Shown: positions 38,901 through 45,945 of the stretch, piece after piece
Position numbering within the stretch: position 1 is the first letter of the stretch
Layout: every line of letters starts with the position of its first letter
NCBI GenBank assembly: GCA_027365105.1
Contig: DAHXNZ010000006.1
Location: 1 to 64,000, forward strand
Reading direction: 5' to 3'
DNA: 64,000 nucleotides
Source: Thermoplasmata archaeon
Lineage (GTDB): Archaea; Thermoplasmatota; Thermoplasmata; Lutacidiplasmatales; UBA184
Translations under genes and position numbers: made by a program
The notes under the pieces: generated by a model
Told to the model about the DNA's origin: nothing
Database searches by the model: none
Seen by the model: the letters and a program-made list of their open reading frames with translations, nothing else

Positions 38901-41825
38901 CAGCGGGGTCAACGGGATCACTCCGAGGTCCACCGGAACCCCCAAATTGGCCGCGAGCAGGATCGTCGTCGGATAGTACCCGGACGGGGAGATCGTGAGG
39001 TTGTAGGTCCCGCTGGCGACGCTCCCATTGAAGAACCCGCCGGAGTTGGTTCCCGGGGTGAAGAGCACGCAGGAAAGGTTCGCCGCCGTACAGGCCTGGA
39101 TGGCTGCGGTGACGATCCCCGCCCCCGTCGTCGCGTCGACGACGCGCCCCGTGACCCACGACCCGGTCGTCGGGCTGGAAGGCGGCGAGGGGTGGGAGGC
39201 GAGCGCCGAGGCGGGGCGCCCGGCGACCGGAGCACCTCCCGCGGAGCTGCTGGTGGACCCGATCTGCGGGAGGACGAGGGTGGGGACCACCGTCGTGGCG
39301 TTCGCGGTGGTGTTGATGAGCGTCCAGTCGCTCAGGTACCCGCTCGATTGGGCCATGACGGTGAAGGTCGCCCCGGGGAGCCAGCCGCCGGGCAGGTAGC
39401 CCTCGTAGATCCCGTTCGAAGTGGTCAGGCCGGATCCGAGCTGGTTGTTGCAGGCCGCACCGTGGGACCACGAGGCCACGGTACAGTAGTCGATGCTGAC
39501 GTCGATCAGGCCGGTACCGTTGGGTGCCACCACCTTGCCCTCGGCAAGGGCCAGGGGGGTCAGCGGGATCGGGCCGGCTGTGTTGTTTCCCGGTAGCAGG
39601 TCGGCCCAGATGCTGTTGGGGGAGAAGCCGCCGGCCGAGGCCGTAATCGTCACCCAGCCCAAGGGGGCGGCAGAGATGTTGAAGGTACCGGTGGCGTTGG
39701 CCACACCGTCGGCGCACTGACTGACGGCGGAATGCACGGCGGCGGGGCAGACCTCGACGGCCGCAAATGGGATCGGCTCGGTTCCCCCGACGACGGTCAC
39801 ATTCCCGAGCAGGTTGGCCATGGCGGTCAGGTTGATTGTGCTGATATGGTCGTTGGTGGCATTCCAGAGCGGCAGCGGCTGGTTGGAAGAGTTGAAGCCG
39901 CTCCAGGGCACCGAAATCCAGGTGCCGTTAGAAGGGAAGCCGAGGGCAGTCACGGTCAGGCTGTCGGGGCCCGGTGGGGCAGGGACGCAGAAGGTATAGG
40001 GATAATTCGTACCGGCCCCGCATTCATCCGGAGATCGGCCCTTCGTAAAGGAGTAGACGGCCACGGTGGACGACTCTCGGGAGGCCGCGATCACGAAGAA
40101 GTCCTTCGGGAGCGTCGCTCCGCTCCCGGTAACCCCCACCGTACCAAGGACATAGTCCCCAACGATCAGGTTGACCGTCCCGACGTTGGTCAGTTCATCG
40201 GGAGTGGCATTGGCCCACGTTTCATTCCCATAGACCGGGACGTCACCGGGAATCGGCCAAGTCGGCTGAATTCCGCAGACCCCGGTCGTGTCGGGAACGA
40301 CCTTGATGTCGTTCCGCAGGGGGAAAGCGGCAAGGGCCACGGTGGAGCCCGGGCCCACGCATCCGCCCGTCAGGGTCGTTGTGACAGTCGTATTGTAGGT
40401 GTACGTCGACGGGTTCAGTACCGATATCCCCATCTGCACCCCGTCCAACGAGCTGATCGTGGCGTACCAGAGCCCGGTGGGGTAGCTGGTCGGGGTATTG
40501 AGCCCGACCTTGAGGATGATCCCGGCTTCCGGAATGAGGTTGATCCGGCAGTTGTTGGGCACACAGTAGGTGGATCCGGGTGAGGCGGACGCGAAACCGA
40601 TGTCGGTCTGGTTCAGAAGATAGCCCGGCGCCTCGGCCAGGACATAGTCGTACCCCGGAGGGCCCAGGGCCTGAACGGTGTTTCCCGACGTGGTCGGGGG
40701 TCCCTGGTTGCCGCACTCCCCCGAAAGCAACGAACAGACCGTCAGGGAAAGGGGGTCGTTATAGACCCCGTCGATCGCGGCGCCGGTGACGGCGTCATAG
40801 AACTGGGCCTTGACCACGACCAGGGGCTCCATGTACACCACCCCGATGTTCACCGTCTGACCCGCGAGCGCATAGACGTCGGTAAAGTTCACCGCGAAGT
40901 TGGGCCCGGGGCTGAAGGTGACCATGCTCGCCGCATCGGGAGGCACCGGCACGGTGAACGAACCATTGCCCGCCGTGGTGACCTCCGGCGTAGAGATGAG
41001 CACCGAGTCCCGGGTGGAACCCGTCACGCTGACGCCCGCGAGCGGCGTATGGGCCGCGTCGTCGGCCTGGACCGTACCGGTGATGATCCCATCCGGCAGC
41101 AGGTAGGTGGTCCCGGCCCAGACCGTCTGGTTGTTGGTGCAGGTCTGGTAGGTGAGGTTCTGGGCATACCAGGCCGCCGTGAACAGGATGTAGTCAACCC
41201 CGACCGGACAGGTCACGGAGAAGTAGCCGGTGGCGTTCGAGGTCGAGGGCGCACAGACGTTCTCGGGACAGGGCCCCGTGCCCCCTCCCCCGTTGCTGTA
41301 GGCTTGAATCGAGACCCCCGAAAGGCCCGAACCCCCCGCGCCCGAGGCGTTCACGTAGCCTTGGAACGTCCCGGTGAGATATTTGATGGTATTCGAGTCG
41401 CTCGAGAGGTTGGATGATTGAGCAGATCCTGAGGGAACCGTTCGGGGCGTGCTCGATGTGCCTCCGAGTTCCGAGGGAACCGACGGGTACGACCCGTTGA
41501 CCTGCTGTGGAATGCGGGAGAGGTTCGACCGCAGCTGACTGATGAGGGAAGGGGACATGGGCATTACGTTCGGCCCGCTCGGATCCGATCCCGGCAGTTG
41601 GGAGGAAGGTGACGTTCCGTGACTCGGCGCATGGGGCGCCGGCCCCTCGGCGGCTCCGATAGTGTTCGCCGGACTGGAGGGGGAGACCGCCCCCCCGGGG
41701 CTGCTGGCCGATACCGGGCCCCCGGCCGGCGAAAGGCCCCAGACGACCATGACGAGAACGACCGCCCATAGGAGCCAAGCGCGGGGCGTCCCAGTGACGG
41801 CGCGCCGTGCGAGTCCGGGTTTCAC
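35967..41825 (-). CDS. Giant surface protein of carboxypeptidase-regulatory-like repeats
   Basis: A protein of about 1952 aa. The signal helix is residues ~15-35 (RAWLLWAVVLVMVVWGLSPA). After a Ser/Pro linker the chain is a string of roughly 14-16 CarboxypepD_reg-like modules of ~80-110 residues (GIITGTVQADDAAHTPLAGV, SWVTGRVVDATTGAGIVTA, ISGVVSRLNGTQRVALPGA), each with a 'G.F.v.vp.G.Y.lt....Y' pattern. It ends with a helix (GAWIAAALGISAAAVGILGVLVW) and GRKI. The ORF track opens at 42320, but the first ~165 residues there lie in the wrong frame of the zinc-finger gene. The GTG at 41825 overlaps that gene's TGA (GTGA) and places the signal helix correctly. Repeats of this type usually form extended extracellular rods. 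Function is unknown. Confidence 0.87.
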   Translation of the reverse strand: MKPGLARRAVTGTPRAWLLWAVVLVMVVWGLSPAGGPVSASSPGGAVSPSSPANTIGAAEGPAPHAPSHGTSPSSQLPGSDPSGPNVMPMSPSLISQLRSNLSRIPQQVNGSYPSVPSELGGTSSTPRTVPSGSAQSSNLSSDSNTIKYLTGTFQGYVNASGAGGSGLSGVSIQAYSNGGGGTGPCPENVCAPSTSNATGYFSVTCPVGVDYILFTAAWYAQNLTYQTCTNNQTVWAGTTYLLPDGIITGTVQADDAAHTPLAGVSVTGSTRDSVLISTPEVTTAGNGSFTVPVPPDAASMVTFSPGPNFAVNFTDVYALAGQTVNIGVVYMEPLVVVKAQFYDAVTGAAIDGVYNDPLSLTVCSLLSGECGNQGPPTTSGNTVQALGPPGYDYVLAEAPGYLLNQTDIGFASASPGSTYCVPNNCRINLIPEAGIILKVGLNTPTSYPTGLWYATISSLDGVQMGISVLNPSTYTYNTTVTTTLTGGCVGPGSTVALAAFPLRNDIKVVPDTTGVCGIQPTWPIPGDVPVYGNETWANATPDELTNVGTVNLIVGDYVLGTVGVTGSGATLPKDFFVIAASRESSTVAVYSFTKGRSPDECGAGTNYPYTFCVPAPPGPDSLTVTALGFPSNGTWISVPWSGFNSSNQPLPLWNATNDHISTINLTAMANLLGNVTVVGGTEPIPFAAVEVCPAAVHSAVSQCADGVANATGTFNISAAPLGWVTITASAGGFSPNSIWADLLPGNNTAGPIPLTPLALAEGKVVAPNGTGLIDVSIDYCTVASWSHGAACNNQLGSGLTTSNGIYEGYLPGGWLPGATFTVMAQSSGYLSDWTLINTTANATTVVPTLVLPQIGSTSSSAGGAPVAGRPASALASHPSPPSSPTTGSWVTGRVVDATTGAGIVTAAIQACTAANLSCVLFTPGTNSGGFFNGSVASGTYNLTISPSGYYPTTILLAANLGVPVDLGVIPLTPLNWVSGRAYINPWDTIQVVNPSSLANVSILMGPPSEAQVCTTGLTFCSNTAPVDSAGLFMVQTISGTYLTLTVIPTFLGGASSGAGGFVRNSTSFNASAPETNVTTPVPLDIFLAYLVTTVNNASYNASSGVFTQPVIWTSVSLTSHAGSGRNGQASGVTNGAGEIALYLAAGGAAALTLTVGDSQMYFPVTLHNLQAVSLATPNLTYTFPTVNLTAFGWAVATIVNSITGLPAQGVGLSSSFTTVAGLTVSTSGSANGGGYVNISAPVGLSVRFSIGGTGDYNNTTMVAEVRTGQTTYLNSTNGTGDLGLQPWGWVRSSELNYSTPGSYIGTIVDPVHDGAVAAASVSVQSSDPAYGITTALAANGLGEFMVDAPVGPADYLQVSAEGYLTNTTAHFAVLPGQMTVFRTINLTGEGVLAGLVIGEPSGLPVAGAAVTVCPANTTFSPECVTVTTNLSGVYWAAVAPGRVGITVTAVNYIGNYTEVVTVSSDRYLMAPPYEMQEYGLVTGSVIGLPIGLSLPNASISLCSPIGVPTGPCSFQYHTTPNGSFSLSVPAAQYVVAVSFPFYNSTYLPISLRPGEVLSLGSLFVQEYGIVLGRVQNAVTGAPVANAIVSGCPVLLWMSCDTPVRTTGAGLYRLSASSGRVDLSIAASGYQTGFARYSIQSGTTRTVPAMLLIPVSQEVTYSISGVVSRLNGTQRVALPGATVIFKVGNATAYSTTTNFLGHYQAQVLPGTYAVIFAQPGFLPVTTPLTVSGAVAGLDATLAPFLYLFQGQTIDGLSGSVLSNVSIMETSLTGPSATSGPGGQFSTELPNGTYVFAATAPNSSALYAPTIFQIVISGASVNRTVRLFPPLSSLGLDLRSSAGGGGPLTNASVLVYGTAVDGAAVSYSGRADALGSLTLSVYYGQYTIVVEAPGFYSISPGATVAAPTLSLNYTLTAVPSPAGSNSGAWIAAALGISAAAVGILGVLVWGRKI

Positions 41826-42205
41826 TGCATCCACCCCTTCAACGCCTGGAAAAGCAGGGAAGACCGTTCCCTTCGAGTGAGGTCGGTATGGGCCTTGGTC
41901 AAGTGAATCTCCAAGCTCTTTCGGGTAGCATAGGGGATTGAACAGGAAGGGCATGGGATTTGCGGCATGCTTCCCATATAGGCGACGCACATACACTTCA
42001 CGACATGACATGGCATGGGGGCGATGGACGAACCCCGGCCCAAGGGGAGCCGTCTCCGCTCGCTGCCGACCGCCACGTAATGACTGGATCGGACATGCCC
42101 ACAGATGAGGCACGTCCGATTCCGAGTCAACCCGTGTTCCTCGGGGTGGAGAATCGGTCCGACAGGGCCCGGACCCCAGGGAACGAAGTTCGCTGTTCGT
42201 GACAC
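41822..42205 (-). CDS. Small C2H2 zinc-finger protein, first gene of the surface/AAA+ string
   Basis: A protein of about 127 aa with a textbook C2H2 finger near its C terminus: CPSC, 12 residues, H, 4 residues, H (CPSCSIPYATRKSLEIHLTKAH without its ends). A second possible zinc site is formed by TCLICGH and the CHVVKCMC segment. A basic helix (TDLTRRERSSLLFQALKGW) ends the protein. The GTG at 42205 is 27 nt from a TATA centre, so it is probably a leaderless start. The track's GTG at 42217 is possible but too close to the box. The stop overlaps the giant gene's start (GTGA). A DNA-binding or protein-binding regulator of the string is the natural inference. The ORF lies antisense or out of frame to the long 2117-aa ORF listed in the track. 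Confidence 0.72.
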   Translation of the reverse strand: MSRTANFVPWGPGPVGPILHPEEHGLTRNRTCLICGHVRSSHYVAVGSERRRLPLGRGSSIAPMPCHVVKCMCVAYMGSMPQIPCPSCSIPYATRKSLEIHLTKAHTDLTRRERSSLLFQALKGWMQ

Positions 42206-42228
42206 TGGAAGTCCCACACCACAGGAGC

Positions 42229-42235
42229 AAATATA
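42229..42235 (-). promoter_or_regulatory. TATA box of the ~20-kb surface/AAA+ gene string
   Basis: The minus strand reads GCGTATATTTGC. Its centre is 27 nt from the GTG at 42205. It is the only clear promoter I find before 22290 on this strand. Confidence 0.65.
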
Positions 42236-42620
42236 CGCACTGTCCCCAGGGCAACAAATTGCATAGAAACAGTCGCAATGGAAACACCATCTCCCGGTAC
42301 CTCGCGCGAGACCAACTCACCGATCACCCGGAGACTTCCCGCCCAGATCCAAGCCTGTGACCCGACCCGCTCGGGGGTTTGTACCAGGGGGGTAGAAAAG
42401 GTTCGGACCCGGCGTTCCGTACGTGGGTTGTCGACCCGGGATGTCGCCGGGGCGTAGCTGGGCCGCCGGAGCGCTCGCGCAATGCGCTGGCTGACCAGGG
42501 CCGGCCCGGAGGCAGGCTTCTCTGGGCGGTCTTCGAAGCTCCCGAGCCCATCGTCCAGAGGCCTCCCCCTCGGACCTCCACCACCGACCCGACCCGCGCC
42601 CCGGGCCGGCCGCCACCCAA
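42236..42620 (+). other. Intergenic region between divergent promoters
   Basis: About 385 nt lie between the minus-strand promoter of the surface/AAA+ string and the plus-strand promoter of the his operon. The open frames listed here are GC-rich shadows without recognisable protein features, and I see no repeat or RNA gene. An upstream regulator site for either operon could sit here, but none is evident. Confidence 0.5.
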
Positions 42621-42625
42621 GCCAA

Positions 42626-42634
42626 TATTAAATA
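42626..42634 (+). promoter_or_regulatory. TATA box upstream of the his operon
   Basis: TATTAAATA, in a GC-rich background, is centred about 28 nt before an ATG at 42659. Transcription start is therefore predicted at or near that ATG, roughly 150 nt upstream of hisG. Confidence 0.65.
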
Positions 42635-42658
42635 GGGCCGAGACTCCCGCGGGCCGCG

Positions 42659-42742
42659 ATGCAGCCAGACCGCGTAGTGTGGGATTGCCATCACCTCCCG
42701 ACCCCGCCGACCGGCTGCGCCGGGACCTGTATCGATCGGTAA
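42659..42742 (+). CDS. Possible leader peptide of the his operon (27 aa)
   Basis: An ATG placed exactly where transcription should start opens a 27-codon frame ending in TAA at 42740-42742. The peptide contains two consecutive histidines (VVWDCHHLPTPPTG) and three Cys. It is too short for the ORF track. The position (between promoter and hisG) and the His pair are what a translated leader would look like. His-codon attenuation is established for bacteria but not for archaea, so the role is speculative. Alternatively, it is chance, since some short frame will follow any start. Confidence 0.3.
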   Translation: MQPDRVVWDCHHLPTPPTGCAGTCIDR

Positions 42743-42759
42743 ATCCGGGGCCGAGCTGC

Positions 42760-42777
42760 CCGAGGTTCACTCCTCGG
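42760..42777 (+). promoter_or_regulatory. Short hairpin in the hisG leader
   Basis: A perfect 6-bp stem, CCGAGG/CCTCGG, encloses the 6-nt loop TTCACT, 28 nt before the likely hisG start. No T-run follows, so it is not a classical terminator. It may affect translation or be incidental in GC-rich sequence. Confidence 0.3.
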
Positions 42778-42805
42778 ACTCCGCTCCGGCAACCGCCGAT
42801 CGCCC

Positions 42806-43658
42806 GTGCCGGATCGCGGTCCCCAGCAAGGGGAGGATCGCCGCGGACGCCGCACGGTTGATCGAACGCACCGGTGGCCCCAGCGCTTCGGAGACGTCCC
42901 GCGCGTTGCTGACCCCGGCTCGGGCCGGAGATTTCGAGGTGCTGGGGGCGAATGCCTGGGACATCCCCCGCTTCGTGGCCGAGGGGTGGGCCGACCTGGG
43001 GATCACCGGCCGGGACATCCTGGCCGAAACGGGGGTCCGAGTCCGGGAACTCGCGGCGCTCCCCTTCGGCCACTGCCGGCTGGTCTTGGCTCTCCCCGCC
43101 GAGGGCGCGGCCGCCCGCCTCGAAGGGGTGCGCGCCGGGATCCGGCTCGCGACCTCCCACCCCCGCCTCACCCGACGGCTCCTCCGCGAGCGGGGGCTGG
43201 CCGCGACCGTGGTGGAACTGCACGGAGCGGTCGAGGCTGCGCCCGCCGCCGGTCTGGCGGACGGCATCGTCGATCTGGTCGCGACCGGGCGGACCCTCCG
43301 TGAGAACCGGCTCCGGCCGGTGGCGGAGCTGTTCGACTCGCAGGCGGTCCTGATCGGCCCCGACCCGCCCCGCGAGTTCGGCGCCCGGCTCGAACGGGAT
43401 CTGGTCGCTGCCGCCCGGGCCTTCGGCCTCCGGTTCGTCTCGGCCCGGGTGCCGCCCGGGGTCGGCCCGCTCGCCCTACCGACGGCAGGCCGCGAGAATT
43501 GGGTCGGGGTTTCCCTGGTCGCACTCGCCAATGCACCCGGAGTCCTCGGGTTCTCGGCGGCGGTGCCGGCCGAAGAGCTGGACCGGTGCGTCGAGATGCT
43601 CGAGCGGGGCGGAGCGCAGGAGATCCTCGTCCTTCCGGTCGATCGGGTGTTTCGATGA
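42806..43658 (+). CDS. hisG: ATP phosphoribosyltransferase, long form (hisG), apparent 1-nt disruption at start
   Basis: First step of histidine synthesis: ATP plus PRPP to phosphoribosyl-ATP. Motifs are RIAVPSKGRI, WADLGITGRDILAETG, GIVDLVATGRTLRENRL (PRPP loop) and a C-terminal ~75-residue ACT-like regulatory domain (NAPGVLGFSAAVPAEELDRC), so this is the long HisG form. The conserved N terminus is in the frame of 42858, but that frame has no ATG, GTG or TTG before RIAVPSKGR. The GTG at 42806 is one base out: dropping one C (42809) gives GTG CGG ATC GCG, the canonical 'MRIAVPSKGR'. Either the assembly has a 1-nt insertion, or the start is non-standard. The TTG at 42858 would remove the conserved start. 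The gene overlaps hisD by ATGA. Confidence 0.85.
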
Positions 43659-44962
43659 TCCCCGTACTGGACGGCCGGGGCCGACCCCCCGAGGAGCTCG
43701 GGCGGGCTCTCGAAGGCCGACGCCCCAAGATGCACGACGCCGCCCGGGTCGCGCGCCGGATCGTCGAGTCGGTCCGTCAGGGAGGGGATCCGGCGGTCGC
43801 GGACTGGCAGGAGCGGTTGGGCGGAGTGCGGCCCGAACCGCTCCGGCTGGATCGGCGGCAACTCCGGCAGGGACGACACCAGATCGACACCGCGCTCCTC
43901 GACGCCCTCGGCCGGGCCCACGAGCAGATCCGCCGGTTCCACGAGCGGCAGGCCCGCTCCGGCTTCGAGATCCGACTCGATCGGTCCGGCTCCCGGGCCG
44001 GGCAACGGTCGGTGCCCCTCGACCGGGCCGGGATCTACGTTCCCGGGGGACCGTACGGGTACCCCTCGACCGTCCTCATGGGGGCGGTCCCGGCCCGGCT
44101 GGCCGGGGTCCGGGAGATCGTGGTCGCGACCCCGCCGGCCCCCGGTTCGGCCGGCCCCCCGGCCCACGTCCTCGCGGCCGCCGACCTCGCGGGAGTCTCG
44201 GAGATCCTGGTCGCGGGAGGCGCCCAGGCGATTGCCGCCCTTGCCTACGGGACCGAAACGATCCGCCCCGTCGACCGGATCGTCGGCCCCGGCAACGCCT
44301 ACGTGACGGCGGCGAAGCTCATCTGCCAAGGCCGCACCGCGATCGACGGGATCGCGGGCCCGAGCGAGGTGGTCGTCCTCGCCGACACGAGCTGCCCCTC
44401 GGACTGGGTGGCGGCCGAGCTGATCGCCCAGGCGGAACACGCCCCGGACGCCTGGGGCGGCGCGGTACTGATCGGGGACCGGGCCGCGGAGGAGGTCCAG
44501 TCGGCCGTGGAGGGGCGCCTCCGGCGCCACCCCGAATCGCGCCGGGTCCGGGCGACGCTCCGGCGGTACGGATGGATCGTGACCGGTCTCGACCGGGAGG
44601 CGGCGATCGACCTCGCCAACCGGATCGCTCCGGAACACCTGGCGCTCGGGATCCGGCGGGCCCGCTCGGCCCTCGGGCGGATCCGGTCGGCGGGGTGCGT
44701 CTTTCTCGGCCCCCGGACGCCGGTCCCGATGGGCGACTACGGAGCGGCGACCAACCACATCCTGCCGACCCTGGGGTCCGCCCGGGCCCGGGGCGCGCTC
44801 GGGGTCGAGGACTTCCTCCGGACGATCAGCTACCTGGAGTTGGGTCCCCGCTACCTGGCCCGGCGGGCCGCCCCGGCGATCCGGCTCGCCCGGTCGGAAG
44901 GGTTCTGCGGTCACGCCGAGGCGATCGAGGCCCGTCAGCGACGGCGCCGGAGGGACCCATGA
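43655..44962 (+). CDS. hisD: Histidinol dehydrogenase (hisD)
   Basis: A 435-aa NAD- and zinc-dependent enzyme for the last two oxidations from histidinol to histidine. Family motifs are YVPGGPYGYPSTVLMGAVPA, 'GGAQAIAALAYGTETI', 'DRIVGPGNAYVTAAK', 'DGIAGPSEVVVLAD', 'AQAEHAPDAW', 'APEHLAL' and 'PMGDYGAATNHILPT', covering the zinc and catalytic His positions. Length is normal. The start is the ATG in the ATGA overlap with hisG; the track's longer ORF begins inside hisG. The upstream and downstream overlaps imply one translationally coupled transcript. Confidence 0.95.
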   Translation: MIPVLDGRGRPPEELGRALEGRRPKMHDAARVARRIVESVRQGGDPAVADWQERLGGVRPEPLRLDRRQLRQGRHQIDTALLDALGRAHEQIRRFHERQARSGFEIRLDRSGSRAGQRSVPLDRAGIYVPGGPYGYPSTVLMGAVPARLAGVREIVVATPPAPGSAGPPAHVLAAADLAGVSEILVAGGAQAIAALAYGTETIRPVDRIVGPGNAYVTAAKLICQGRTAIDGIAGPSEVVVLADTSCPSDWVAAELIAQAEHAPDAWGGAVLIGDRAAEEVQSAVEGRLRRHPESRRVRATLRRYGWIVTGLDREAAIDLANRIAPEHLALGIRRARSALGRIRSAGCVFLGPRTPVPMGDYGAATNHILPTLGSARARGALGVEDFLRTISYLELGPRYLARRAAPAIRLARSEGFCGHAEAIEARQRRRRRDP

Positions 44963-45945
44963 GATCGTCTCCGACGGTCCGGCTCGACCTCAACACGGTG
45001 CCCCGGCTCAATACCGGCGCGCTCGATGCGGCCTGGCGGGCGAGCCCGCCCGACGTCCTCGCCCAGTACCCGGGTCCCGAGGAGCGGGCCCTCAAGCGGG
45101 CGATCGCCGGCCGGCTCGGGCTGCGGGCCGGGATGGTGGGGATCGGCCACGGATCCGACGAGCTGCTCGATCTCGCGGTCCGCGCCCTAGTCCCGTACGG
45201 TGGTTCGGCGGTCGGGATCGAACCCAGCTTTTCGATGTATCCCCGGTGCCTCGAGGCCCACGGGGGCCGGTTCGTGGGGATCCCCTGCCGACGGCGGCTG
45301 CCCGTCGACCAGTTGGCCCGGAGCCCGGCGGACCTGACCCTCCTCGCCTCCCCCAACAACCCGACCGGCACCGCCTTCTCGTTGGGTTCGCTCGAGCGGC
45401 TCCTCCAGCGCACCGACCGCCCGATGCTGCTCGACGAAGCGTATGCCGAGTTCGCCGGCCACGACGCGATCCCGCTCTTGGCCGACTACCCCCAGCTGCT
45501 GATCCTGCGCACCTTCTCGAAGGCGTACGGGCTGCCGGGGATCCGGGTCGGCTACGCCTTGGGCCGGCCCGCGCTGATTCGCCGGCTCGAGCGGCTGAGA
45601 GGACCCTACAGCGTTTCGACCTTCAGCCTCCGCGCCGCCCGGGCCGCCTGGGACGCGCCGGAGTACTGCCGGGACCGGATCCGGGAGGCCCGGACCGAGC
45701 GGCGCTGGCTCTTCCCCCGGCTCCGCGCGCAGGGCTGGCCGGTCGCGCCCTCGTCCGCCAACTTCCTCCTCCTCGGACCCGTGGCGTCGGCGGCCCCGCT
45801 CGCCGAGCGCCTGGAGGCGGCCGGACTTCGGGTACGGCGGCTGCCGCCGTTCCCGAGCCGCCCGGGGGAGCACCTCCGGGTCACGCTCGGGACCCGGGAG
45901 CAGAACCTCCGTCTCCTCGCCGAGCTCGGAGAGCACCGCCCATGA
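44959..45945 (+). CDS. hisC: Histidinol-phosphate aminotransferase (hisC)
   Basis: A 328-aa class I/II PLP aminotransferase that converts imidazole acetol phosphate to histidinol phosphate. Motifs are 'RLDLNTVPR' and 'LAQYPGPEERALKRAIAGRL' at the N terminus, 'GIGHGSDELLDLAVRALV', 'SPNNPTGTAF', 'LLDEAYAEFAG' and the PLP-lysine sequence RTFSKAYGLPGIRVGYALG, with 'LRVTLGTREQNLRLLAEL' at the end. It is slightly shorter than the usual ~350 aa. It starts at the ATGA overlap with hisD; the 804-aa frame in the track runs out of frame through hisD. Confidence 0.93.
   Translation: MRSSPTVRLDLNTVPRLNTGALDAAWRASPPDVLAQYPGPEERALKRAIAGRLGLRAGMVGIGHGSDELLDLAVRALVPYGGSAVGIEPSFSMYPRCLEAHGGRFVGIPCRRRLPVDQLARSPADLTLLASPNNPTGTAFSLGSLERLLQRTDRPMLLDEAYAEFAGHDAIPLLADYPQLLILRTFSKAYGLPGIRVGYALGRPALIRRLERLRGPYSVSTFSLRAARAAWDAPEYCRDRIREARTERRWLFPRLRAQGWPVAPSSANFLLLGPVASAAPLAERLEAAGLRVRRLPPFPSRPGEHLRVTLGTREQNLRLLAELGEHRP

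Noticed and set aside
35967-42320. 2117-aa ORF start at 42320 for the giant repeat protein
   Set aside because: The first ~165 residues lie in the wrong frame of the zinc-finger gene, are Cys/Pro/Arg-rich without pattern, and precede the promoter. The GTG at 41825 places a clean signal helix at the N terminus.
42379-42861. 160-aa ORF upstream of hisG
   Set aside because: It is Pro/Arg-rich with no family features, and it crosses the his promoter and leader.
43531-45945. 804-aa single ORF covering hisD and hisC
   Set aside because: Only its part from 44959 (hisC) is meaningful; the first half is hisD read out of frame.
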